A stretch of 6,226 nt of DNA from UBA4729 sp038236865 (GTDB taxonomy: Bacteria > Patescibacteriota > Saccharimonadia > Saccharimonadales > UBA4665): positions 1 to 6,226 of the forward strand of contig JBBRZI010000045.1 in the NCBI GenBank assembly GCA_038236865.1, given 5' to 3'. The notes under the pieces are model-generated. The model worked only from the letters and a program-made list of their open reading frames with translations, ran no database searches and was not told where the DNA came from. Made by a program: the position numbers and the translations under genes. The number at the start of each line of letters is the position of its first letter. The stretch's first letter is position 1. Of this stretch, positions 1 through 6,053 are shown one piece after another.

Positions 1-1112
1 AGGCTGGGGATCTCCGCAAAATACTTGAGGCGCTCCTGGATGAGCGTTAGGACCTGTGTTTTGTAGGCGCTGGTGTCGTATTCGGCAGGTATGTCCTGGG
101 GCCAAAAGGCCGGGTTAGCCGTTGCGTCGTAGAGTTCGGTGACTGAAAGCCGGCGAATCCAGGTGCCATTCATCCACAATAGGCGCTGCTCATCGAAGCG
201 GGCGCCCGACCGCTGGACACGGTCAAGGCTGAATTTCTCGATTAATTCGCGCTTGCTAAAGATCTCCTGCTCGGTGCCATCGTTCCAGCCGAGCGAGGCT
301 AGAAAGTTGAGCATGGCGGCCGGCAGGAAGCCGTCGTCGCGGTATTGCAGGATGCCCTTGGCGCCGTCACGTTTGCTCAGCTTTTTCTTACCGTCGGGAG
401 CCATAATGTGCGGCGCGTGCCCAAAGATTGGCCGGTCAAAGCCGAGCGCGTCGTAGAGGTTTAAGTATTTTGGCATGGAGGCGACGTATTCCAGCCCACG
501 GATAACATGCGTGATCTGCATTTCGTGGTCGTCGATGAGGTGCGCGAAATTGTAGGTTGGGAATTGATCGGATTTCATGAGGATAAAATCGTCGACTGCT
601 TCCGGTCCAGCCGACAGGTCACCCATGATCGCGTCGTGCCAGCTGTAGACCTGGGGTGTCGACTTGAAGCGCAGCGGCATGCCTGGCTGCCAAGTGGGCG
701 GCTGCTCAGGGCGGTAATTGCGGGCTAAGAAAGCTTGTTTTTTCGATTTGGCGTCCTCGCGGAGTACTTGTAATTCCTCGGGCGATCGAATATCGGCGTA
801 AGCCAACCCTTCGTCGGCCAGGCGCTGGGCCCACTTGAGGTACAAGGCTCTGCGTTCACTTTGAATGTACGGACCGTAGTCGCCGGGTTTGTCGGGGCCT
901 TCATCCCACTCCATGCCGAGCCACTGCAGGGTTTCGCGCATGACTTCTATGGCTCCGGCAACCTCGCGCGCTTGGTCGGTGTCCTCGATGCGCAGCACGA
1001 ATATGCCGCCTGTTTGACGGGCGACCAACCAAGGAAACAGAGCGGCTCTGACATTACCGACGTGGAGAAAGCCAGTCGGGCTGGGTGCAAAACGAGTTCG
1101 GACAGGTTTCAT
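1..1112 (-). CDS. gltX: Glutamyl-tRNA synthetase, C-terminus cut off by window edge
   Basis: Charges tRNA-Glu with glutamate in the cytoplasm (class I aminoacyl-tRNA synthetase). The reading frame is open from the ATG at 1112 to the window edge, giving 370 residues of a protein that is usually about 450-500. Seen: the N-terminal Rossmann motif FAPSPTGFLHVGN with the HIGH-like HVGN at 17-20, EDTDQARE near 43-50, GPYIQSER at 80-87, DDHEMQITHVIRGLEY at 194-209, and the KMSKS-like KLSKR at 244-248. GluRS rather than GlnRS is indicated by APSPTG and the short N-terminus. No cysteine cluster is present around residues 98-130, so the zinc-binding insert of some GluRSs is absent. The missing part is most of the anticodon-binding domain. 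Many bacteria of this kind use a non-discriminating GluRS with GatCAB; that cannot be judged here. It lies 42 bp downstream of, and on the same strand as, the DUF4367-like gene, but has its own promoter. Confidence 0.96.
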   Translation of the reverse strand, partial: MKPVRTRFAPSPTGFLHVGNVRAALFPWLVARQTGGIFVLRIEDTDQAREVAGAIEVMRETLQWLGMEWDEGPDKPGDYGPYIQSERRALYLKWAQRLADEGLAYADIRSPEELQVLREDAKSKKQAFLARNYRPEQPPTWQPGMPLRFKSTPQVYSWHDAIMGDLSAGPEAVDDFILMKSDQFPTYNFAHLIDDHEMQITHVIRGLEYVASMPKYLNLYDALGFDRPIFGHAPHIMAPDGKKKLSKRDGAKGILQYRDDGFLPAAMLNFLASLGWNDGTEQEIFSKRELIEKFSLDRVQRSGARFDEQRLLWMNGTWIRRLSVTELYDATANPAFWPQDIPAEYDTSAYKTQVLTLIQERLKYFAEIPS

Positions 1113-1119
1113 ACTAGCT

Positions 1120-1147
1120 AGTATAGGAGAAAAACGGCAGAAGTAAA
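1120..1147 (-). promoter_or_regulatory. Promoter of gltX, predicted leaderless
   Basis: On the minus strand a -35 TTTACT (1147-1142) and a -10 TATACT (1125-1120) are separated by 16 bp. Exactly 7 bp separate the -10 box from the gltX ATG at 1112, which is the normal distance to a transcription start. No purine-rich Shine-Dalgarno sequence precedes the ATG. The simplest reading is a transcript that begins at the start codon. The -35 box overlaps the T-run at the end of the upstream gene. Confidence 0.6.
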
Positions 1148-1187
1148 AAACAGCTTAGAGTGACAGTGCCAAATCGATGAGCTGTTT
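1145..1187 (-). terminator. Possible intrinsic terminator of the DUF4367-like gene
   Basis: Arms AAACAGCT and AGCTGTTT (1187-1180 and 1155-1148, minus strand) form an 8-bp perfect stem around a 24-base loop and run into six T's (1150-1145). The stem overlaps the stop codon of the upstream gene. The long loop makes this weaker than a classical terminator, and some readthrough into gltX is possible. Confidence 0.35.
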
Positions 1188-2261
1188 GCTGCTCAGATTG
1201 CCGTTATTTTGGATTTCATACCAGATGCCGCTATTGACCCAGGTGGCGTTATTTCCGAACAGATACACAGTTCGGCCACTGGCGGCGACTGTCTGGTAGG
1301 CTTGCCCGGCATGGGGCGTAACGTAGACGTCGCGCAGGGTTTGACTGTTCCAGTTTGAGGCTTTCTCGGTCAGCGTGTAGGCGCGGGCGTCGCTGTTGCT
1401 GTGGTAATTAATGGCCACGTTGCCGACGCTATAGTTCAGTCCGCCGACTGCAAAGCCAGCCGGGCGATAACCGGGCATACTGGCTACAAAACCGACTCGG
1501 CTGGAGGCTAGGCGGAGCTTTAAGTCTGGGAGATGTTGATAGGTGATAAAGCCGGCTAGCAAAATGACGCTGAGGGCCGAGGCGACCAGCTTGACGGTGC
1601 GACTTGTTATCAAACGGCCGCCCCGCCCGTTTTTAGCGGGCGTAAAGAATGGTTGTTGGTGCGAAGTTGCTTCGGCCAGGGCTTTTTGAAACATGTCGAG
1701 GCTTGGCTGGGCGCTACTGGCGGCGGCGCTGACTTGATTCTCGAGGGCAATCCGGGCAACTGGTCTCGACAATACCGACATGTGTGACGAATTTGTTGAG
1801 AAGCTAGCGACCGCACCAAAGTGGTTGACCAACTCGCTCTTGGGGGCATGTCGCGCGCGCTTCTGCCGCTTTGGGTCGACGACTTGGTGGGATAATTTAG
1901 TCTGGATCGCGGGCTTGGGCGGTCGGCGTAGCTGATCGGTCGGCGTTTGGGCTTTAAAATGGGCCTGGCTAGCCGTTGGTTTGTGGACGCTGCGCCGCAT
2001 CAGTGTTTGGGCGGACTGGGGGGAATGGTGGGCGAGGTGCGCCGGAGCTGGCCGGGCGATATCCATGGCGGGTTTCTTGACGACGGATTGAAGGGGTGGT
2101 TGCACCGCGCGGACCGAGAGCGCTGGATTCGGTGCGGCCGCCACCACACGAGTGACGCCGTCCATATTCTGGGCTTGTCTGCGGGCGCCCGTAACGAGCG
2201 CCCCCGTTACGGCGTTATAGCGTTTGCCATTGATTTCTATAATATTGTTGTTTTTACTCAC
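1155..2261 (-). CDS. Membrane-anchored protein with C-terminal DUF4367-like domain
   Basis: Function unknown. From the chosen GTG start it has 368 residues. The N-terminus SKNNNIIEINGKRYNAVTG is followed by about 200 residues rich in Ala, Pro, Gln, Arg and Lys (low complexity, probably cytoplasmic), one membrane helix at about 222-240 (LVASALSVILLAGFITY), and an extracytoplasmic domain at about 260-368. That domain carries PGYRPAGFAVGG, YTLTEKASNWNSQTL, GRTVYLFGNNATWVN and SGIWYEIQNNGNLSSKQL. This pattern resembles DUF4367 and proteins common in Saccharibacteria, from recollection and not from a search. Start choice: ATG codons at 2288 and 2279 are also in frame, but the GTG at 2261 has a GAGGA element 11 bases upstream and yields the N-terminus I expect for the family (M-S-K-N-N-N). 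The longer forms would add only MFAMRILLA. It is divergent from the PEGA gene and upstream of gltX on the same strand. Confidence 0.85.
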   Translation of the reverse strand: MSKNNNIIEINGKRYNAVTGALVTGARRQAQNMDGVTRVVAAAPNPALSVRAVQPPLQSVVKKPAMDIARPAPAHLAHHSPQSAQTLMRRSVHKPTASQAHFKAQTPTDQLRRPPKPAIQTKLSHQVVDPKRQKRARHAPKSELVNHFGAVASFSTNSSHMSVLSRPVARIALENQVSAAASSAQPSLDMFQKALAEATSHQQPFFTPAKNGRGGRLITSRTVKLVASALSVILLAGFITYQHLPDLKLRLASSRVGFVASMPGYRPAGFAVGGLNYSVGNVAINYHSNSDARAYTLTEKASNWNSQTLRDVYVTPHAGQAYQTVAASGRTVYLFGNNATWVNSGIWYEIQNNGNLSSKQLIDLALSL

Positions 2262-2272
2262 AGCTAGTAAGA

Positions 2273-2277
2273 TCCTC
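2273..2277 (-). promoter_or_regulatory. Shine-Dalgarno element favouring the GTG start
   Basis: GAGGA lies 11 bases before the GTG at 2261 on the minus strand. The spacing is at the long end of the useful range. The ATG at 2288 and the ATG at 2279 have nothing comparable upstream. This is the main sequence argument for the shorter protein. Confidence 0.45.
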
Positions 2278-2303
2278 ATCGCGAACATAAGCGATTTATA
2301 GTA

Positions 2304-2332
2304 ATTTTAGCGCCTCTTTAGCCTCATCGCAA
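2304..2332 (-). promoter_or_regulatory. Promoter of the DUF4367-like gene
   Basis: TTGCGA (2332-2327) and TAAAAT (2309-2304) are spaced by 17 bp on the minus strand, a good sigma70-type match. Transcription would begin near 2297, giving a leader of about 36 bases to the GTG at 2261. A second -10-like TATAAA lies just downstream, six bases before the ATG at 2288, but it lacks a convincing -35. Confidence 0.5.
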
Positions 2333-2534
2333 GTACGAAACTCAGATTGCCTTAGAACTCACTACGCGGCTCCCTCCTCCGCCAGCCACCTTGGCGGTCC
2401 CGACCAGCAGTTTTTGAGTAGCAATGGGCTTATTGGCACGTTGCCTCATACAACTAACACCCGATGCCTACCAGAGTGGCCTTGCGATGGACGCGAGATC
2501 CGTGATGAGTTCTTAGTAAATGCTACCCTCAGGC
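2333..2534. other. Intergenic stretch between divergent genes, no gene recognised
   Basis: This stretch separates the promoter of the DUF4367-like gene from that of the PEGA gene. It contains one clear GC-rich hairpin at 2379-2397 (CCGCCA, 7-base loop, TGGCGG), followed by a T5 run at 2411-2415, too far from the stem for a typical terminator. A 35-codon reading frame on the minus strand (2449-2342) is open but has no ribosome binding site and a low-complexity GGGG core, so I do not call it a gene. I see no tRNA or known riboswitch. Confidence 0.5.
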
Positions 2535-2540
2535 TATACT
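2535..2540 (+). promoter_or_regulatory. Probable -10 box of the PEGA gene
   Basis: TATACT lies 37 bp before the PEGA ATG; the same hexamer forms the -10 boxes proposed for gltX and the sortase gene. No good -35 is seen at the right distance. Transcription would begin at about 2547-2549, giving a leader near 30 bases with no Shine-Dalgarno sequence before the ATG at 2578. Confidence 0.4.
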
Positions 2541-2577
2541 ATAAGCGTATGATTAACTTTAGCTTAACTGCGTTACT

Positions 2578-4044
2578 ATGGATTATCTAGACCCCCGGAC
2601 GCACCTGCGCCACACCATCATGCTGTTCATTGGCTATGCGCTGATTGGCGTCGCTATTATTATCGCTACCATTATTTTGCTGTATCAAGCCTACGGCTTT
2701 GGTGTTAATCGCAGTGGCAGCATCATCCAAAACGGCTTGCTTTTCTTTTCGAGCCAACCACGTCCGGCCGACATCTATATTAATGGCACGCTGGCAAAGT
2801 CTAAAACCAACACGCGACTTGTGCTGCCGTCGGGGATCTACCACATCAAGCTGGATAAAACTGGCTATCGACCATGGGAGCGCACCATTGATCTTGAAGG
2901 TGGCCGCGTGGCCCACTACGACTATCCCCTGCTCTTTCCCAAGAATATCATCACTACGAAGTTGCAGAGCTACGCGAGCGCCCCGGGGGTGACAACCCAA
3001 AGTCCTGACCACCGCTGGGTGGTGGTGGCTCAAGCCGGTTCGATGGTCAACTTCGATGTCTATGACCTCAAGAACCCGGCCAACGCCCCTGTCGGCATTA
3101 CGTTACCCGCAAACCTCCTCACTAAAGCCGCGACGACTGAAAGCTGGGTGCCGAGCGAGTGGGCCGACGATAATCAACACTTCGTTCTCCAGCACCTCTA
3201 CGATGGGAAAACCGAGTATATAGAATTGGATCGTAGCGCAGTGGCTCAATCGGTCAATTTAAACGTGATCTTAGCGGTGAACCCCGCTAAGCTCACGCTC
3301 AATGATAAAAAATACGACCAATTCTATCTCTATAATGCTGATGCCACGCTACAGACGGCTTCGCTTATAGCGCCGACTGCCGTACCATTACTCAGTCACG
3401 TGCTGGCCTATCTGTCGTATGGCAACGATGCCGTCCTTTACGTAACGAGTGATAGCCCGGTCGCTGGGAAAGTAGCGGTTAAATTCACTCAAGCCGGCCA
3501 AAGCTATACTATCCGTACCCTGCCGGCCGGTACGAATTACCTACTCAACCTCACAAAATACAGCGGGGTCTTTTATTTCGCCGTTGGCGCGGCGAGCGAA
3601 AACAAGGTCTACGTCTACAAAGACCCAATTGGTCAGATCAATTCCCGAGTCGTTCGTTCACCGGTGCCCGCCCAAGTGCTCCACGTGGAGAGCCCGAATT
3701 TTGTCGGCTTTTCGAACAACGCTCAGTTTATTGTGGCCGAAAACGGCCAGCAGTTTGGTGTCTACGATATCGAAAACAAACGGGGCTACAATTACCAGAC
3801 AGCCCAACCGCTCGATGCACCTCAAGCCCACGCCACGTGGATGGACGGCAATCGTCTTAATTATGTGAGCGGCGGCAAGCTGTTAGTGTTTGACTATGAT
3901 TATACGAACCAGCAGTCGCTCGTCGTGGCTGCCCCAGCCTACTTGCCGTTCTTTGCACCTGACTATCAGCACCTGTACTTCATCGCTCCAGAAGTAGTTG
4001 CTGGGCAATTTAACCTATCCCAAACCTCCCTGCTTATCCCCTAA
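2578..4044 (+). CDS. Single-pass membrane protein with PEGA domain and probable beta-propeller
   Basis: The protein has 488 residues. A short cytoplasmic N-terminus with basic residues (1-12) precedes one membrane helix at about 13-37 (LFIGYALIGVAIIIATIILL); no cleavage site is evident, so it is probably an anchored protein facing outward. Residues 60-115 form a PEGA domain: QPRPADIYING, a TRLVLPSGIYHIKL core and KTGYRPWERTI, ending LEGG. PEGA domains are surface-layer-associated beta modules. The remainder, 125-488, contains recurring short segments of the type SPDHRWVVVA, WADDNQHFVL, SYGNDAVLYV and FSNNAQFIVAENG, which suggests WD40/TolB-like propeller blades (inference). No catalytic motif is seen. 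The architecture matches a protein common in Saccharibacteria, from recollection. Start: an in-frame stop at 2560 leaves 2578 as the first ATG. It is divergent from the DUF4367-like gene and convergent with the sortase gene. Confidence 0.92.
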   Translation: MDYLDPRTHLRHTIMLFIGYALIGVAIIIATIILLYQAYGFGVNRSGSIIQNGLLFFSSQPRPADIYINGTLAKSKTNTRLVLPSGIYHIKLDKTGYRPWERTIDLEGGRVAHYDYPLLFPKNIITTKLQSYASAPGVTTQSPDHRWVVVAQAGSMVNFDVYDLKNPANAPVGITLPANLLTKAATTESWVPSEWADDNQHFVLQHLYDGKTEYIELDRSAVAQSVNLNVILAVNPAKLTLNDKKYDQFYLYNADATLQTASLIAPTAVPLLSHVLAYLSYGNDAVLYVTSDSPVAGKVAVKFTQAGQSYTIRTLPAGTNYLLNLTKYSGVFYFAVGAASENKVYVYKDPIGQINSRVVRSPVPAQVLHVESPNFVGFSNNAQFIVAENGQQFGVYDIENKRGYNYQTAQPLDAPQAHATWMDGNRLNYVSGGKLLVFDYDYTNQQSLVVAAPAYLPFFAPDYQHLYFIAPEVVAGQFNLSQTSLLIP

Positions 4045-4048
4045 ACGG

Positions 4049-4079
4049 CCGCAAGCCTACGCCGGCTTGGGTTTTGCGG
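4049..4079 (+). terminator. Possible terminator of the PEGA gene
   Basis: Five bases after the stop codon, CAAGCC (4052-4057) pairs with GGCTTG (4064-4069) around a 6-base loop, followed by GG and four T's. An outer pairing CCGCAA/TTGCGG (4049-4054 and 4074-4079) competes with the end of this stem. The T-run is short, so efficiency is uncertain. Confidence 0.35.
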
Positions 4080-4100
4080 GCTACGGCGCCTTCCGGAGCC

Positions 4101-4128
4101 TTGCAGCCATGACGAAGCGGGTTATAAT
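4101..4128 (+). promoter_or_regulatory. Strong sigma70-type promoter without a recognised gene
   Basis: TTGCAG (4101-4106) and a perfect TATAAT (4123-4128) are separated by 16 bp. This is the best promoter match in the window. Transcription should start at 4134-4136, right at the ATG at 4135. It fires toward the 3' end of the oppositely oriented sortase gene, with no obvious strong forward terminator before it. Confidence 0.6.
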
Positions 4129-4485
4129 CAGGACATGCCAGAATATCTTCCACCCTGTTTTAATGGCGAATGCCCCGTAACGGACTTTGGTTTGGCGTCC
4201 AGCAGAAAATTATGTCTGAGTATCGTGGCGGCCATCCGGGGTGCCGGCTTGGTTGATCTGACGGAGTGCCCCATAAAGACTCCTGGCGATCTCGGGCCAG
4301 CCCAAACTGACCTGCACTGAGCTGAGGTTCATCCCAAGCTCGGCAGCGTCGCTTACTACGAGGTCGGCGACTTAGGCTAGACAAGGAGCGGAGCTTGAGG
4401 ATTAGCCCTTGAACCCATGTATAGCTTCTTTCCGTTTCAATCCATTTTGGCGGCATCAGTCATCAGTTTCGCTCGTCACTGTACC
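4129..4485 (+). other. Unexplained stretch: possible small RNA or leaderless small protein
   Basis: About 360 bp downstream of the strong promoter hold no recognised gene. A 61-codon frame starts at 4135, six bases after the -10 box, and ends at 4320; it begins MPEYLPPCFNGECPV and resembles nothing I know. Alternatively the transcript is non-coding: successive short pairings occur at 4263-4267/4279-4283, 4283-4287/4296-4300, 4317-4323/4337-4343 (one G-U) and 4348-4353/4366-4371 (one G-U). I looked for RNase P RNA, tmRNA, SRP RNA and 6S signatures on both strands and did not find them. Pairings this short also occur by chance. Confidence 0.3.
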
Positions 4486-4510
4486 AAAAAACGGTCAGGC
4501 TTGCTAAGCC
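4486..4510 (-). terminator. Possible imperfect terminator of the sortase gene
   Basis: On the minus strand, about 20 bases after the sortase stop, GGCTT and AAGCC (4510-4506 and 4502-4498) form a stem with a 3-base loop; TGACCG separates it from six T's (4491-4486). A variant fold pairs the CCG next to the T-run with the upstream CGG, leaving a bulge. The offset T-run keeps the call tentative. Confidence 0.3.
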
Positions 4511-4531
4511 GAAGCGGCAAAGGCTGGTTGC

Positions 4532-5833
4532 TTATCGGTGCTGGCGTTTGGGCTTGGTGACCCAGCGAACGGTCAAAATGAAAGACACGATAATAATAGC
4601 CACGCTGATGGCCTTGCCGGCGGCGGTCGACAGGAAACGGCCAAACAGTGTCGGACCGTTGCCAGGCAGTGCGGCAGTGGTAGTGATGGGTGTACTGGCG
4701 GTGGCGACGGCAGCGTTGCCGGCCGGGTCGGGGCTAATTTGCTGGCCAACGACAATCAGCCGATTAGCACTTGTGCCGGGCGGATCACAGGTAATCAGGG
4801 TGGCAGTGGCTGTTTGCCCAGGGACTGGGCCAAGCACGCCGACTTCGGTTGGGGGCACAATCGTTTTGCTAATAACCTTATAGACGTAGACTTTGCTATT
4901 TGAGGTCAGGTAGAAGGTGTCGCCCGGCACAAGACTGTGCAGGAGCACAAATGCAAACTTGTATTTGCCCTTATTGAAGATGTTGTTGCTGGAGTGCCCG
5001 AAAAAGGCCGCGTTGCCCTGCTCGCCCGGTTTGACCGTCGTCGGGTAATGGACGACACCGTCTTCGAGGGCGGTCTGGATCGAGGCTTCACTAATCGAGG
5101 TTTGATCGTAGATAACGGGTATCTCAACGTTGATCTTCGGGATGATGACTTCCGGGGTGGCGGTCGGTGCAACCGTGTTGGCATCGACGATGATCGGGGT
5201 AGCTGCCGCAATCCGGCTCGGTTGGATGAAGGGGGCGATAATAACTTCGTTAAAGAAGCCAAATAAGAAGACAACCAGGACTAAGCTGCCGATACCCAAC
5301 CCAAAGAACAACGATTGCAAGTGATGTTTGGCGGTCAGCTTGCCGCCGCCGCTCACCGTGTCACGAATGGCGCTGCGCACCTCGGCTGGGTTGCGCAGAT
5401 CACGGCGCGGTTGTTTGCGCCCGCGGCTGGTGGCTTTTTTACGCCCCAGGCTAATTACGCGGTTTTTGTGCTCGGCCATGGCGAGAGCGGCCGAAGTATC
5501 TTCGGGCTGTTGGGCTGGAGCGGGTGCAGCGATAGTAGTGCTGCTCTCATAAAATTCGCGCCAAACTTGGTGCTTTTCGGCACTGGGTAGATCGATGTAG
5601 TAATTGTGCCACTCGGTTTGGATCGCCGCCAAATCTTTACCCGAGGTACTGAGATCGTACATGAACTGCTGGTGTTTGCTACGCGTTGTAGTTTGTTGGG
5701 CTTCAGCGGCTTCGGTGCTGGCATTGGGCTCAGCCGCGTAGATTTGGGCGACTTTTTGGCGGATCAAATTAGCCGCGTCGCTACCGCTGCTGGCTTGGTC
5801 ATTTGACTGGGGATTTTTGGAATCGGCGTCCAT
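4532..5833 (-). CDS. Sortase with long cytoplasmic N-terminus and two membrane segments
   Basis: A cysteine transpeptidase of the outer membrane face that would cleave a sorting signal in surface proteins and join them to another acceptor. It has 433 residues. Residues 1-170 are charged, without a signal peptide, and probably cytoplasmic, ending in a basic stretch (GRKKATSRGRKQPRR near 130-144). A membrane helix lies at about 173-200. The sortase fold follows from about 225 (PEVIIPKINVEIPVIY). The catalytic triad is visible: His280 in AFFGHSSNN, Cys349 in TATLITCDPPG, and Arg358 in SANRLIVVG. A Thr/Ala-rich linker (370-400), a second helix at about 407-423 and a basic tail (KPKRQHR) end the protein. 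The TLITC...R signature is nearest to class D/E-like sortases, but I do not assign a class. No substrate gene with a sorting signal is in the window. Start: first ATG, without a Shine-Dalgarno sequence. Confidence 0.92.
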   Translation of the reverse strand: MDADSKNPQSNDQASSGSDAANLIRQKVAQIYAAEPNASTEAAEAQQTTTRSKHQQFMYDLSTSGKDLAAIQTEWHNYYIDLPSAEKHQVWREFYESSTTIAAPAPAQQPEDTSAALAMAEHKNRVISLGRKKATSRGRKQPRRDLRNPAEVRSAIRDTVSGGGKLTAKHHLQSLFFGLGIGSLVLVVFLFGFFNEVIIAPFIQPSRIAAATPIIVDANTVAPTATPEVIIPKINVEIPVIYDQTSISEASIQTALEDGVVHYPTTVKPGEQGNAAFFGHSSNNIFNKGKYKFAFVLLHSLVPGDTFYLTSNSKVYVYKVISKTIVPPTEVGVLGPVPGQTATATLITCDPPGTSANRLIVVGQQISPDPAGNAAVATASTPITTTAALPGNGPTLFGRFLSTAAGKAISVAIIIVSFILTVRWVTKPKRQHR

Positions 5834-5871
5834 AATTACATGTTCGAGCTTATGCTAGCTCCATGTGCTTA

Positions 5872-5877
5872 AGTATA
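5872..5877 (-). promoter_or_regulatory. Probable -10 box of the sortase gene
   Basis: TATACT on the minus strand, in a partly palindromic stretch, 38 bp before the sortase ATG. The -35 is poor. Seven bases after it is the four-codon frame ATG-GAG-CTA-GCA-TAA (5864-5850), and an ATG-TAA pair follows before the sortase start, so the leader contains two start-stop units. Confidence 0.4.
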
Positions 5878-5929
5878 GTACAATGACCCCTTGTAACCTA
5901 CCTGCGCGATGTAAACGAGTTAATAATTC

Positions 5930-6014
5930 GGGCGAGTGGCGGAACTGGTATACGCGCACGACTCAAAATCGTGTTCCTTACGGAGTGAGGGTTCGATTCC
6001 CTCCTCGCCCACCA
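5930..6014 (+). tRNA. tRNA-Leu (anticodon CAA)
   Basis: Class II tRNA of 85 nt that decodes UUG. The 7-bp acceptor stem GGGCGAG/CTCGCCC is perfect (5930-5936 with 6004-6010), the discriminator is A and CCA is encoded in the genome (6012-6014). The D region is TGGCGGAACTGGTATACGCG, as in bacterial tRNA-Leu. The anticodon stem CACGA/TCGTG (5957-5961, 5969-5973) encloses loop CTCAAAA with anticodon CAA at 5964-5966. The long variable arm TCC-TTAC-GGA and the T-arm GAGGG-TTCGATT-CCCTC are intact. It is divergent from the sortase gene; I see no strong promoter just upstream. The CCA end is part of the palindrome that follows. Confidence 0.95.
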
Positions 6015-6053
6015 ACTAAAATAGACTGGCTTGCCAGTCTATTTTAGTTGGTG
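6010..6053. repeat. Perfect 21-bp palindrome that includes the tRNA-Leu CCA end
   Basis: Arms at 6010-6030 and 6033-6053 are perfect reverse complements, separated by TT. The core GACTGGC-TT-GCCAGTC is flanked by AAAATA on one side and TATTTT on the other, the form of a bidirectional intrinsic terminator. The left arm starts within the tRNA (last acceptor base, discriminator and CCA), so the folded transcript would pair the tRNA 3' end. Termination of tRNA-Leu is the likely basic role; the length and the second copy of the right arm at 6206-6226 go beyond that. Confidence 0.9.

Noticed and set aside
139..1121. Several plus-strand frames of 73-105 codons
   Set aside because: They lie antisense to gltX, whose motifs and uninterrupted frame are unmistakable.
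1947..2267. 106-codon plus-strand frame
   Set aside because: It mirrors the low-complexity Ala/Pro/Arg-rich region of the DUF4367-like gene and has no start signals.
2341..2420. Possible T-box riboswitch, because AAGGTGG and CCGCG occur on the minus strand
   Set aside because: The conserved TGGNACCGCG block is not contiguous, no specifier stem is evident, and the downstream gene is not an amino-acid-related gene.
4160..4456. 98-codon reading frame on the minus strand
   Set aside because: No ribosome binding site or promoter, composition rich in Arg, Ser, Pro and Trp without domain features, and opposite to the strong promoter at 4101-4128. It is probably an open frame by chance.
4129..4530. 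tmRNA or RNase P RNA
   Set aside because: Neither the AGGAAAGTCC/ACAGAA signatures of RNase P nor a tRNA-like end with a tag frame is found on either strand.
4548..5266. Plus-strand frames of about 110-120 codons
   Set aside because: They are antisense to the sortase domain; their Gly/Asp-rich composition reflects the complementary strand.
5865..6047. 60-codon plus-strand frame
   Set aside because: It reads straight through tRNA-Leu and is a chance frame.
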